DNA from: Sphingobium fuliginis
GTDB taxonomy: Bacteria > Pseudomonadota > Alphaproteobacteria > Sphingomonadales > Sphingomonadaceae
Assembly (NCBI RefSeq): GCF_004152845.1
Contig: NZ_SEON01000007.1
Span: 1-64,000, forward strand
DNA length: 64,000 nt
Reading direction: 5' to 3'
The notes beneath the pieces are model-generated. The model was not told the origin of the DNA. It worked only from the letters and a program-made list of their open reading frames with translations, and ran no database searches. Positions 51,245 through 60,911 of this stretch are shown one piece after another. The translations under genes and the position numbers were made by a program. How positions within the stretch are numbered: position 1 is the stretch's first letter; the number at the start of each line of letters is the position of its first letter.

Positions 51245-52282
51245 TCAGGGCGTGATCAGGACCTTCAAGGCCTGGGTCTTCGCCGCCCGCCCGAAAACGT
51301 CATAGGCGTCCAATATGGCGTCCAGCGAAAAGCGGTGGGTGACGAGCTGCCCGGCGTCGATCTTCTCCGCAGCCACCGTCTTCAGCAGCATCGGCGTGGT
51401 CACCGTGTCCACCAGCCGGGTCGTCACCGTGATATTGTGCGACCAGAGCCGTTCGAGATGCAGGTCTGCCTTCCTGCCATGCACGCCGATATTGGCGATC
51501 ACCCCGCCCGGCGCGACAAGGTCCTGGCAAAGCTCGAATGTGGCAGGGACGCCGACGGCCTCTATGGCTGCGTCGACGCCCTGTCCGTCCGTCAGGCCCC
51601 TGACGATCTCCACCGGGTCTTCGGACCGGCTGTCGATGGTGCGTGTGGCGCCGAACCGCCGCGCCACGGCCAGCCGGTTGGCGTCCATGTCGATCATGAT
51701 GATCTGCGCCGGAGTATAGAATTGCGCGGTCAGCAGCACCGCCAGCCCGATCGGCCCCGCGCCCACGATCGCGACGCTGCTTCCGGGCGCGACCTTGCCG
51801 TTGAGCACGCCGCATTCGAAGCCGGTCGGCAGGATGTCGCTCAGCATCACCAGCGCTTCCTCGTCCATCCCCGCCGGAATGGGATAGAGGCTGGTGTCGG
51901 CATGGGGTATGCGGACATATTCCGCCTGCGTCCCGTCGATCTCGTTGCCCAGCAGCCAGCCGCCGGTCCTGCAATGGGAATAGATGCCGCGCCGGCAATA
52001 GTCGCACCGTCCGCAGGCAGTGATGCAGGAAATGAGGACATGGTCGCCGGGCGTGAAGTTGGTGACGGCAGGCCCGACGGAATCGATCACCCCGACGCCT
52101 TCATGCCCCAATATGCGGCCGGGCGCGCAACCCGGCACATCGCCCTTCAGGATATGAAGATCGGTGCCGCAGATGGTGGTGTGCGTCACGCGGACGATCG
52201 CGTCGCCGCCCTCCGCGATCTGCGGCTTGGCCCTTTCGCCCAGGCTCTTCTCGCCCGGTCCTCCATAGATCAAGGCTTTCAC
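51245..52282 (-). CDS. Zinc-dependent medium-chain alcohol dehydrogenase
   Basis: The 345-residue enzyme has both zinc sites: CGTDLHILKG and GHEGVGVIDSVG for the catalytic zinc, and CITACGRCDYCRRGIYSHC for the structural zinc. AIVGAGPIGLAVLL is the NAD-binding loop. It resembles the tetrameric secondary-alcohol dehydrogenases, and it ends KVLITP. A GTG at 52282 is used, with AAGGGA nine bases before. It stands alone and acts on an unknown alcohol. Confidence 0.9.
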   Translation of the reverse strand: MKALIYGGPGEKSLGERAKPQIAEGGDAIVRVTHTTICGTDLHILKGDVPGCAPGRILGHEGVGVIDSVGPAVTNFTPGDHVLISCITACGRCDYCRRGIYSHCRTGGWLLGNEIDGTQAEYVRIPHADTSLYPIPAGMDEEALVMLSDILPTGFECGVLNGKVAPGSSVAIVGAGPIGLAVLLTAQFYTPAQIIMIDMDANRLAVARRFGATRTIDSRSEDPVEIVRGLTDGQGVDAAIEAVGVPATFELCQDLVAPGGVIANIGVHGRKADLHLERLWSHNITVTTRLVDTVTTPMLLKTVAAEKIDAGQLVTHRFSLDAILDAYDVFGRAAKTQALKVLITP

Positions 52283-52434
52283 GATGGCCGATCCCTTCCA
52301 GATGGTTCGCCTCAGTGGCGATCCCCCGGAAGTTCCTCTCACCGGCCCTTCATTCCTATCCGTAGATTCCCGGACGGCGCCTGCCTGAACGCGCAAGCGG
52401 TCCTTGCCTCATCCTCTTGCCCGCCGGCCCGTGC

Positions 52435-52650
52435 CTAGAAGGCGACATTGTCGGCGCCCTTGAGGTCAAGGATGGCGCGGGTCTCCTCCGCCGTCGCGAC
52501 CTCCAGCGACAGAAGTTCGAGGATGGACCGGATCAGCGCGACCTGCTCCGCATTGGATGTCGCCAATTTCCCCTTCCCTGCGAACAGCGAATCCTCCAGC
52601 CCCACCCGGACATTGGCGCCGTTCAGCGCCCCCATGGTGACGAACGGCAA
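52435..52650 (-). pseudogene. BKACE-type beta-keto acid cleavage enzyme, C-terminal fragment
   Basis: A 71-codon minus-strand frame encodes GANVRVGLEDSLFAGKGKLA, then SNAEQVALIRSILELL and EVATAEETRAILDL. This is the last quarter of the beta-keto acid cleavage family (3-keto-5-aminohexanoate cleavage type). The zinc site and the rest lie in the missing N-terminal part. The fragment joins a decayed formamidase-like gene at about 52650, so it is a relic of rearrangement. Confidence 0.75.
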
Positions 52651-52667
52651 TTGAGCCGCCCGCTCGC

Positions 52668-53016
52668 CATCACATCTTCCGCTATGGCGGGCGCTTCCTG
52701 ACGGACAACTTCCCCTGTTCCCGAATCCGGATCGTGCCGCTGGACCGCGACCGGATGGTGGGGCTTTTCAACCTCGGCATCGAAATACCGTTAGCGCCCT
52801 TCTTCGGCAGCATGGGCGTGGCGCGGCCGACCGCACGCGGCAGGGTCGATTCCTCGCCGCCCGCCATCCATCGTGGTAATATGGACAGCCACGCCACGCG
52901 CAAGGCGCTTCGCAACATGATCGACTTTCTGGGCGAGGCAGCGTTGCGGGCGATGGCTCGTCGACCGCAACAAGGGCGTGCATGTCGTGCTGCCGAAACG
53001 GTTGTTCGCGCAGTAG
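52668..53016 (+). pseudogene. Acetamidase/formamidase-type gene remnant
   Basis: The + strand encodes IRIVPLDRDRMVGLFNLGIE, IPLAPFFGSMGVA and SSPPAIHRGNMD, blocks from the middle of acetamidase/formamidase. Right after GNMD it jumps to ATRKALRNMIDFL, which in intact enzymes comes about 70 residues later, and a shifted frame then gives LVDRNKGVHVVLPKRLFAQ and a stop at 53016. Two internal deletions, a frameshift and no N-terminus show it is dead. Confidence 0.7.
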
Positions 53017-53047
53017 CGGCCGCTTCCCTGCGCGACAGGGCCGCTCC

Positions 53048-55572
53048 CTACAACGCCCGCAAGGCGCGGGCCGGCCGCACCGACATCAGCGGGATCGACC
53101 CCAACAGCCCGATCCCCAGTGTAAGCACCGCCCCCGCGCCCAGGGTCGAGAGTACGAGCAGCCAATCCGGCGCCCAGTGGAAATCGAATATCCGCACGAT
53201 CACGAACCAGCCCGCGCCAAGGCCAAGGCCAAGCGCCACCAGCGCCAGCACACCGGCCAGCAGCGCATATTCAATGCCCTGCGCGCCCAATATCTGCCAG
53301 CGGGTCGCGCCCAGCGTCTTCAGGATCACACTGTCATAGGCCCGCGCCTGGCGCGACGCCGCAATCGCCCCGATCAGCACCGCGATCCCTGCCAGGATCG
53401 CGACCGATCCCGCCAGCACGATGGCCGTGGACATCTGCCCCAGCAGCACCGTGACCTGCGCCACCACCTCGCCCACGGCGATGATCGAGACGGAGGGGAA
53501 GGCCGCCAGCAGCGTGCGCGTCATCGCCCCTTCCGACGCGCCCTTCATCGTGATCGTCGCCGACAGGCTGTGCGGCGCGCTGCGCAGCGTGTTGGGGGAG
53601 AAGACCATGATGTAGTTGAAACCCATCGTCTCCCAATTGACCTGCCGCAGGGAGGCGATGCGCGCCTCGATCTCGCGCCCCAGCACGGACACGGTGAGCG
53701 TGTCGCCGATGCCGACGCCCATCACCTCCGCCGCCTCGCGGTCGAGCGAGACGAGCGGCGGCCCGGCATAGTCGCGGGGCCACCATTGCCCTTCGACCAG
53801 TTCCGACCCCTCGGGCAGAGCCTCGCTATAGGTGACGCCCCGCTCACCGCGCAGGAACCAGGCGCCCTCGGGCAGTTCCTTGAGGTCCGCCACCCGCTGC
53901 CCGCCATAGGCGACGATCGTCCCGCGTAGGGTCGGCACCATATTGACCTTGGCACCCGGCGCCTCCCTGCCGACCAGCGCAAGGAACCTGTCCCTGGCGG
54001 CGATGGGGATGTCCAGCACGAACTGGTCCGGCGCGGTGCGGGGCACGGTGTTGCGGATTTCGGCGCTGAGGCTCGACTGGATCGCCGCCAGCGTCACGAA
54101 CAGCGTCAGGCCCAGCCCCAGCGCCACCACCAGCGCCGACGTCTGCGCACCGGGCCGATGGAGATTGGCGACCGCCAGCCGGGCAAGCGGACGACGCGGC
54201 GCGGGCAGCCGACGCGCGACGCGCCGGACCAATAGGCCGATGCCGGTCAGCAGCGCCAGCATGGCCGCGACCGCGCCCAGCATCGCCGCCGCGAACCAGG
54301 GCTCCCGCGCCGAGCCCAGCGCCAGCGCCACGGCGGCCGCCCCCGCCGCGCCCACCGCGATCATGCTCAGCCGATCGACCCCGCGCCGCCGGTCGACCGT
54401 TTCGCGGAACAGGGCAGCGGCGGGCAGGGTCCGTGCCCGCGCCAGTGGCGGCACGGTGAAGATGAAGGCGATCAGCAGTCCGTAAAGCGCGCTGGTGACG
54501 AGCGGCCAGGGCGCGATGGCGAAACCGGGCTGCACCGGCAATATGTCCCGCATCGCCGTCACCAGACCCAGCGGCAGCACGACCCCCGCCGCCAGCCCGC
54601 AGCCGATGGCCAGCACGGCCACCGCGCCGATCTGCATCAGATAGATGCGGGCGATGTCGGCGGAGGAAGCGCCCAATATCTTCAGCGTCGCAATGCCATT
54701 GCGCTTGATCGCCAGATAGGAGGCTACCCCGTTGCTGACCCCGATCCCCGCTATGGCGAGCGCCGCGAGGCCGATCAGCGACAGGAATTGCCCCATCCGC
54801 TCCAGGAAACGGCTGGTCCCCGGCGCCGCGCCGTCGCGGTCCTTGATCTCGAAACCGGCAGAGGGGAAGGCGCGCTTCAGCCGCTCGCTCTCAGCCCCGG
54901 CATCCCTGCCTGCGTCCAGGCGGATGCGATATTTGCTCTCATACAGGCTGCCCGGCTGGATCAGGCCGCTGCGCCTGATGCCCTCTATGGAGGTGAGCGC
55001 GACCGGCCCCAGGGTGAAGCCCTCCCCCACCCGGTCCGGCTCCTCCGCGATGATGTCGCGGATGCGGAAGGTCGCCGCGCCATAGCGCAGGCCATCGCCC
55101 GGCTTCACGTCCAGCCGGTCCGCCAGCGCCTGTCCGATGACCAGCTCGTCGGCGCGCATAGGCCCGGCCCGCCCGCCTTTCAGCGCCAGCGCGCCATAAA
55201 GCGGGTAGGCCCCGTCCACGCCCTTGAGTTCGGTCAGCACGGCGGAGGGTCCGGCGCCCTCCCCCACCCGCTGCGCCATGGCCCGCAGTCTGATCGTCTC
55301 GCTCAGCACGCCCTCGCGCCGGAAGGCCGCCTTCTCCGCCGCGCTGGCCTCGCGCTGGGACATCGCCACCTCGACGTCGCCGCCCAGCAACACCTGCCCC
55401 TTGCTCGCAATCTCGCCGGTGATCGCGGCGGTCAGCCCGCCGATGGTCGCCAGCGTCGCCACGCCCAGGAACAGGCAGATGAACAGCAGCCGCAAACCCC
55501 GGAAGCCGCGATGCAGGTCGCGTTGGGCGATCCGCCAGCAGCCGCGCCAGCCCAGCGCAGTTTCGGGCCCCG

Positions 55573-55576
<4 letters not shown>
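53048..55576 (-). CDS. ABC transporter permease (YbbP/FtsX type)
   Basis: The 842-residue protein has two FtsX-like membrane units. It has an N-terminal helix ([16 protein letters not shown]), a large periplasmic domain, three helices, a helical hairpin region, a second periplasmic domain and three last helices, ending [11 protein letters not shown]. This is the permease of the YbbA-YbbP pair. It starts with GTG overlapping the ATPase stop by four bases. Transported substrate is unknown; in Escherichia coli the pair lies beside tesA, as here. Confidence 0.9.
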
Positions 55577-56274
<698 letters not shown>

Positions 56275-56290
56275 CAGCGAAAGGAACCCC

Positions 56291-56992
56291 ATGAAGGCGG
56301 GAAGATGGTCGATATATGTGGGCGCCATGGCGATTGTGCAATTGCTCACCGCCTGTTCGGGCGAACCCGCCGCCAACAATAGCGCCGCGCCGACGGCCGA
56401 GGTCCGGAACGCCGCAGCCCCGATGGCCGACGGCAAGCTGGTCCTCGCCTTCGGGGACAGCCTCTATGCCGGCTATGGCGTGGCCCAGAATGAAAGCTTC
56501 CCCTTCCGCCTCGAACAGGCGCTGAAGGCAAAGGGACTGGCGGTTCAGGTCCGCAATGCCGGGGTTTCGGGCGAAACCTCTCTGGGCGGCATGCAGCGTC
56601 TCGCCTTCACGCTCGACGGCCTGCCGCGCAAGCCCGACCTGCTGCTGCTCGACCTGGGCGGCAACGACATGCTGCGCGGCCTCCCGCCGGAGGACAGCGA
56701 GAAGAACCTGCGCGCCATATTGGACCAGCTCAGGCAGCGGCAGATCCCCGTGCTGCTCACCGGCATGATGGCCGCGCCCAATATGGGCAAGGATTATGGC
56801 GCGAAGTTCGACGCCATCTATCCCCGGCTGGCGAAGGATTACGGCCTGCCGCTCTACCCCTTCTTCCTCGACGGGGTGATCGGGAATCCCAGGCTGATGC
56901 AGGCCGATTCCATCCATCCCAATCCGGCCGGAGTGAACATCATCGTCGGCAAGATCGCGCCGGTCGTGACGGGCTTGCTGAAGAAAAGCTGA
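56291..56992 (+). CDS. SGNH arylesterase/thioesterase, TesA-like lipoprotein
   Basis: The 233-residue protein has a lipoprotein signal with lipobox LLTAC, so it is anchored by lipid at a cysteine near residue 22. The SGNH blocks are AFGDSLYAGYG (catalytic Ser), GVSGETSLGGM, DLGGNDMLRG (Asn) and ADSIHPN (Asp and His). AAGGA lies seven bases before the ATG. It is divergent from the ybbA-type gene, an arrangement also seen in Escherichia coli (tesA). Likely acts on acyl esters in the periplasm. Confidence 0.9.
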   Translation: MKAGRWSIYVGAMAIVQLLTACSGEPAANNSAAPTAEVRNAAAPMADGKLVLAFGDSLYAGYGVAQNESFPFRLEQALKAKGLAVQVRNAGVSGETSLGGMQRLAFTLDGLPRKPDLLLLDLGGNDMLRGLPPEDSEKNLRAILDQLRQRQIPVLLTGMMAAPNMGKDYGAKFDAIYPRLAKDYGLPLYPFFLDGVIGNPRLMQADSIHPNPAGVNIIVGKIAPVVTGLLKKS

Positions 56993-57028
56993 GCGTGACC
57001 TGCTCCTGCGAAGGCGCGCTTTAGCCTC

Positions 57029-60000
57029 TTACCCGATCATCATCAGGCTGGCATTGCCCCCCGCAGCGGTCGTGTTGATGGAGGTCGACACCTCCTCCAG
57101 CAGCCAATCGAGCGGGTACCCCCCATCCGCCCCCGCCGCATGGACGCTGACGACCGGCCCCGGCATGACTGCCACGTCCCGAACCACCGCACCGATCTGC
57201 GCGGCATCGCCCTCGACCAGCACCGCCCCAAGCAGCCCATCCGCCTGCGATGTGAAATGCGCCGCAATATGCGCGGGCAACCCCAGCGGCAGTTCCATGT
57301 CCCACAGCACCCCGCGATTGCCCGTCGCCAGTACCGCCGCCATCTGCTGCAACAACCCCTGCCGCGTCGCGGGCCGCATCCCGATCAGTCCTCGCGGATG
57401 CAGCGCATAGAGGTTGCGCTCCCCCACCGGCCCGGGCAGGGTCATCTCAACGCCCAGCGCCGAGGCATCGCCACAGCGCCGCGCCATGGCCGAAGCCTCC
57501 GCCTCGCCCTTCGCCGCCAGCCAGTCGGCAAAATCGCTGAGCGGCGACCGGAGCGAACCGGCCCGCTCCGCAAAGACCGGCGGCACCGCCACCAGCCGCC
57601 CCAGATAAAGCGGCCCGCCCGCCTTCGGCCCGGTGCCCGACAGGCCCCGCCCGCCAAAGGGCTGTACGCCCACGATGGCGCCGATCACATTGCGGTTCAC
57701 ATAGAGATTGCCCGCCTTCACCCGCCCCGTCACCTGCGCGACGGTATCGTCCAGCCGCGTATGCAAACCGAAGGTCAGGCCATAGCCGGTCGCGTTGATC
57801 GCATCGACCAGCGCGTTCAACTCGGTGCGAGGGAAACGGATGACGTGCAGCACCGGCCCGAACACCTCGCGCCGCAATTGCGCGATGTCGTCGATCTCGA
57901 TGATCGTCGGCGGCACGAAGCTGCCATGCGCGGTTTCCTGCGGCAGCGGCTGCTGCTCCACCGCGCAGCCCAGCGCCCGCATCGCCTCTATATGCCGTTC
58001 TATCCCTTCCTTCGCCTCGTCCGTGATGACCGGCCCGATGTCGACCGCCAGCCGGTCGGTCCGCCCGATCTGCAATTCCCTGAGCGCCCCCTTCAGCATC
58101 GCCAGCGTCCGGTCCGCCACATCCTCCTGCAGGCAGAGGATGCGCAGCGCCGAACAGCGCTGCCCCGCGCTGTCGAAGGCGGATGCGATGACATCCGCCA
58201 CCACCTGCTCCGCCAGCGCGGAGCTGTCGACGATCATCGCATTCTGCCCGCCCGTCTCCGCGATCAGCGGAATGGGCCTGCCCGAAGCAGAGAGGCGGGC
58301 GGCCAATTGCCGCTGGATCAGCCGCGCCACCTCGGTCGATCCGGTGAACAGCACCCCGGCGGTCTGCGGCGCCGCCACCAGCGCCGCACCGATCTCCCCA
58401 GCGCCGGGCACAAGCTGCAACGCATCGCCCGGCGCCCCAGCCTCATGCAGCAGCCGCACCGCCTCCGCCGCGATCAGCGGGGTCTCCTCAGCGGGCTTGG
58501 CCAGCACCGCATTGCCCGCGACCAGCGCCGCCGCGACCTGCCCGGTGAAGATCGCCAGCGGGAAATTCCAGGGCGAAATGCACACGACCGGCCCCAGGGC
58601 GGTCTGCGCCGCGCCGAAAGCCGCCCGCGCCTGCGCCGCATAATAGCGCAGGAAATCGATCGCCTCCCGCACTTCGGCTATGGCGTTGGGCAGCGACTTG
58701 CCCGCTTCCCGCACGATCAGCCCCAACAGGATCGGCATGCGCGCCTGCATCGCGTCGGCGGCCCGCTCCAGCATCGCGGCGCGCTCCGCTACCGGCACCA
58801 GCGCCCAGCCGCTTCCCTCCGCGCGCAGGACCGCCGCCCGCGCATGGTCCGCCGACGCCTCGAACACCGTCCCCACGACATCGCGCCGATTGGCGGGGTT
58901 CAGCACCAGCCGCGCCGTGCCTTCCTCGCCCTGCGGCGCCGCCGTCCAATTGATTTGCGCGCTTTCCGCCAGCGTCTGCGCCAGCATCGCCAGCGCATTC
59001 TCGTCGCTAAGGTCGATCCCGTCCGAATTGCGCCGGTCCGGATACAGTTCGGATGGCAGCGCGATCTCCGCATGCCGCGCGCCCGGATGCGGCATCGCCA
59101 GCACCTGCTCGACCGGGTCCGCGATCATCTCCTCCACCGGCACCGCCGGATCGGCAATACGGTGCACGAAGGAACTGTTCGCGCCATTTTCCAGCAGCCG
59201 CCGCACCAGATAGGCGAGCAGCGTCTCATGCGTGCCGACCGGCGCATAGATGCGGCAGGGACGGTCCAGATTCCCCGTCCCCACCACCTGCTCATAGAGC
59301 GGCTCGCCCATGCCGTGCAGGCACTGAAACTCATAGTCGCCCAGCGTGAAACCCGGCTCCGCCAGATGATGGACCGTAGCCAGAGTCTGCGCATTATGCG
59401 TCGCGAATTGCGGGAACACCCGGTCACGCGCCGCCAGCAGCTTCTTCGCGCAGGCGATATAGGCGACGTCCGTATGCACCTTCCGCGTATAGACCGGGAA
59501 GTCGGCCATCCCATCGACCTGCGCCCGCTTGATCTCCGCGTCCCAATAGGCGCCCTTGACCAGCCGCACCATGATCCGCCGCCCGGCGCGCTGGGCCAGA
59601 TCGACGATCCAGTCGATGACGAAGGGACAGCGCTTGCCATAGGCCTGCACCACGAAGCCCAGCCCGTTCCACCCCGCAAGCTCCGGGTCCAGCGCCAGAC
59701 TCTCCAGCAGATCGAGCGACAATTCCAGCCGATCCGCCTCCTCCGCGTCGATATTGAGGCCGATGTCATAGCTTTTGGCGAGCAGCGCCAGCTCCTTCAC
59801 CCGGGGCAGCAATTCCCCCATGACCCGCTCCGCCTGGGCGCGGGAATAGCGCGGATGCAGCGCCGACAGCTTGATCGAGATGCCCGGCCCGGCATAGACG
59901 CCGCGCCCATCCGACGCCCGCCCGATGGCGTGGATCGCCTGCCGGTAATCCTCCAGATAGCGGGCCGCGTCCGCCGCCGTCGCCGCCGCCTCCCCCAGCA

Positions 60001-60640
60001 TGTCATAGCTGTACTGGAAACCCTTTGCCTCCTCCGTCCGCGCCCGCTTCAGCGCTTCCCCGATGGTCTCGCCGGTCACGAACTGCTCGCCCATCATCCG
60101 CATGGCGAGGTCCACGCCGCGCCGGATCACCGGCTCGCCCAGCCGCGCCACCAGCCGGGTCAGCGCCGCGCCCAAACCCCGGTCGTCCACGCTGCCGACC
60201 AGCTTGCCCGTCACCACCAGCCCCCAGGTCGCCGCATTGACGAACAGCGACTTGCCGCCGCCCAGATGCCCGCCCCAGTCGCCGTCAGCGATCTTGTCGC
60301 GGATCAGCGCGTCGCGGGTCGCATCGTCGGGAATGCGCAGCAACGCCTCAGCCAGGCACATCAGCGCCACGCCCTCCTGGCTGGAGAGCGAATATTCCTG
60401 CACCAGCGCCTCGACCCCGCTGCCCTTGCCGTTGGCGCGTAGCGTCGTCACCAGCCTGCGCGCCATGTCACGCACCCCCTGCCGCATGGCGTCGGGCAGC
60501 GCGGCGGCTTCCAGCAGGGGCGCCATGCACTCTGCTTCATCGCGGCGATAGGCGGCCGTAATGGCCCGGCGGAGCGGCGATTGCGGCCGGATGGCGGGGG
60601 CGAAATCGGTGAAGGGGGGCGGGTTCGTCATGTGCGCCAT
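57029..60640 (-). CDS. putA: Bifunctional proline dehydrogenase / P5C dehydrogenase
   Basis: The 1203-residue protein oxidises proline to glutamate. The FAD-dependent proline dehydrogenase barrel (about residues 180-480) has ISIKLSALHPRYSRAQ, LNIDAEEADRLELSLDLLE, VRLVKGAYWDAEIK and ELYPDRRNSDG. The aldehyde dehydrogenase half (about 560-1000) has ISPWNFPLAIF, GSTEVARLI, AETGGQNAMIVD and FDSAGQRCSALRI with the catalytic Cys. The tail ends with STSINTTAAGGNASLMMIG, the lid peptide of long PutA forms. The N-terminal ribbon-helix-helix DNA-binding domain of E. coli PutA is missing, so it does not repress its own gene. The start at 60640 lacks a strong ribosome-binding site; the ATG at 60631 is possible. 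Confidence 0.96.
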   Translation of the reverse strand: MAHMTNPPPFTDFAPAIRPQSPLRRAITAAYRRDEAECMAPLLEAAALPDAMRQGVRDMARRLVTTLRANGKGSGVEALVQEYSLSSQEGVALMCLAEALLRIPDDATRDALIRDKIADGDWGGHLGGGKSLFVNAATWGLVVTGKLVGSVDDRGLGAALTRLVARLGEPVIRRGVDLAMRMMGEQFVTGETIGEALKRARTEEAKGFQYSYDMLGEAAATAADAARYLEDYRQAIHAIGRASDGRGVYAGPGISIKLSALHPRYSRAQAERVMGELLPRVKELALLAKSYDIGLNIDAEEADRLELSLDLLESLALDPELAGWNGLGFVVQAYGKRCPFVIDWIVDLAQRAGRRIMVRLVKGAYWDAEIKRAQVDGMADFPVYTRKVHTDVAYIACAKKLLAARDRVFPQFATHNAQTLATVHHLAEPGFTLGDYEFQCLHGMGEPLYEQVVGTGNLDRPCRIYAPVGTHETLLAYLVRRLLENGANSSFVHRIADPAVPVEEMIADPVEQVLAMPHPGARHAEIALPSELYPDRRNSDGIDLSDENALAMLAQTLAESAQINWTAAPQGEEGTARLVLNPANRRDVVGTVFEASADHARAAVLRAEGSGWALVPVAERAAMLERAADAMQARMPILLGLIVREAGKSLPNAIAEVREAIDFLRYYAAQARAAFGAAQTALGPVVCISPWNFPLAIFTGQVAAALVAGNAVLAKPAEETPLIAAEAVRLLHEAGAPGDALQLVPGAGEIGAALVAAPQTAGVLFTGSTEVARLIQRQLAARLSASGRPIPLIAETGGQNAMIVDSSALAEQVVADVIASAFDSAGQRCSALRILCLQEDVADRTLAMLKGALRELQIGRTDRLAVDIGPVITDEAKEGIERHIEAMRALGCAVEQQPLPQETAHGSFVPPTIIEIDDIAQLRREVFGPVLHVIRFPRTELNALVDAINATGYGLTFGLHTRLDDTVAQVTGRVKAGNLYVNRNVIGAIVGVQPFGGRGLSGTGPKAGGPLYLGRLVAVPPVFAERAGSLRSPLSDFADWLAAKGEAEASAMARRCGDASALGVEMTLPGPVGERNLYALHPRGLIGMRPATRQGLLQQMAAVLATGNRGVLWDMELPLGLPAHIAAHFTSQADGLLGAVLVEGDAAQIGAVVRDVAVMPGPVVSVHAAGADGGYPLDWLLEEVSTSINTTAAGGNASLMMIG

Positions 60641-60770
60641 GATAGGGAAATCATGGCATGCAATCCGACTTATAAACAGCTCATATTAAGGCAATCTGCC
60701 TTATTAATTGCGATTATCCAGTCAAATCATCCACCGTATCCACCCCAAAAGGGCGAAAATCCGCCTGCCG

Positions 60771-60911
60771 TCAATCCGCGTCGATCAGGATGCGCACAGC
60801 CGCTCCATCCGTATCCTCGAACTGGCCATTGCCCAGCGCCCAGAAAAAGGCCGCCAGCCCCAGCAGCCCCAGCCCAAGCGCAATCGGAATCAACAGGCTG
60901 AGACCGGTCAT
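60771..60911 (-). CDS. ccoS: cbb3-type oxidase maturation protein CcoS
   Basis: The 46-residue protein starts MTGLSLLIPIALGLGLLGLA, one membrane helix, then FFWALGNGQFEDTDGAA, the CcoS signature ending ILIDAD. Its ATG overlaps the CcoI stop (ATGA). CcoS is needed for putting cofactors into the cbb3 oxidase. It is the last gene of the ccoG-ccoH-ccoI-ccoS unit. Confidence 0.93.
   Translation of the reverse strand: MTGLSLLIPIALGLGLLGLAAFFWALGNGQFEDTDGAAVRILIDAD

Noticed and set aside
57140..60442. A 1100-codon open frame on the + strand opposite putA
   Set aside because: It is the GC-rich antisense shadow of putA, has arginine- and histidine-rich nonsense content and no ribosome-binding site or domain.
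60641..60770. An FNR-type box before the cbb3 assembly genes or putA
   Set aside because: No TTGAT-N4-ATCAA pattern is present, and the promoter of the cco unit lies outside the window.
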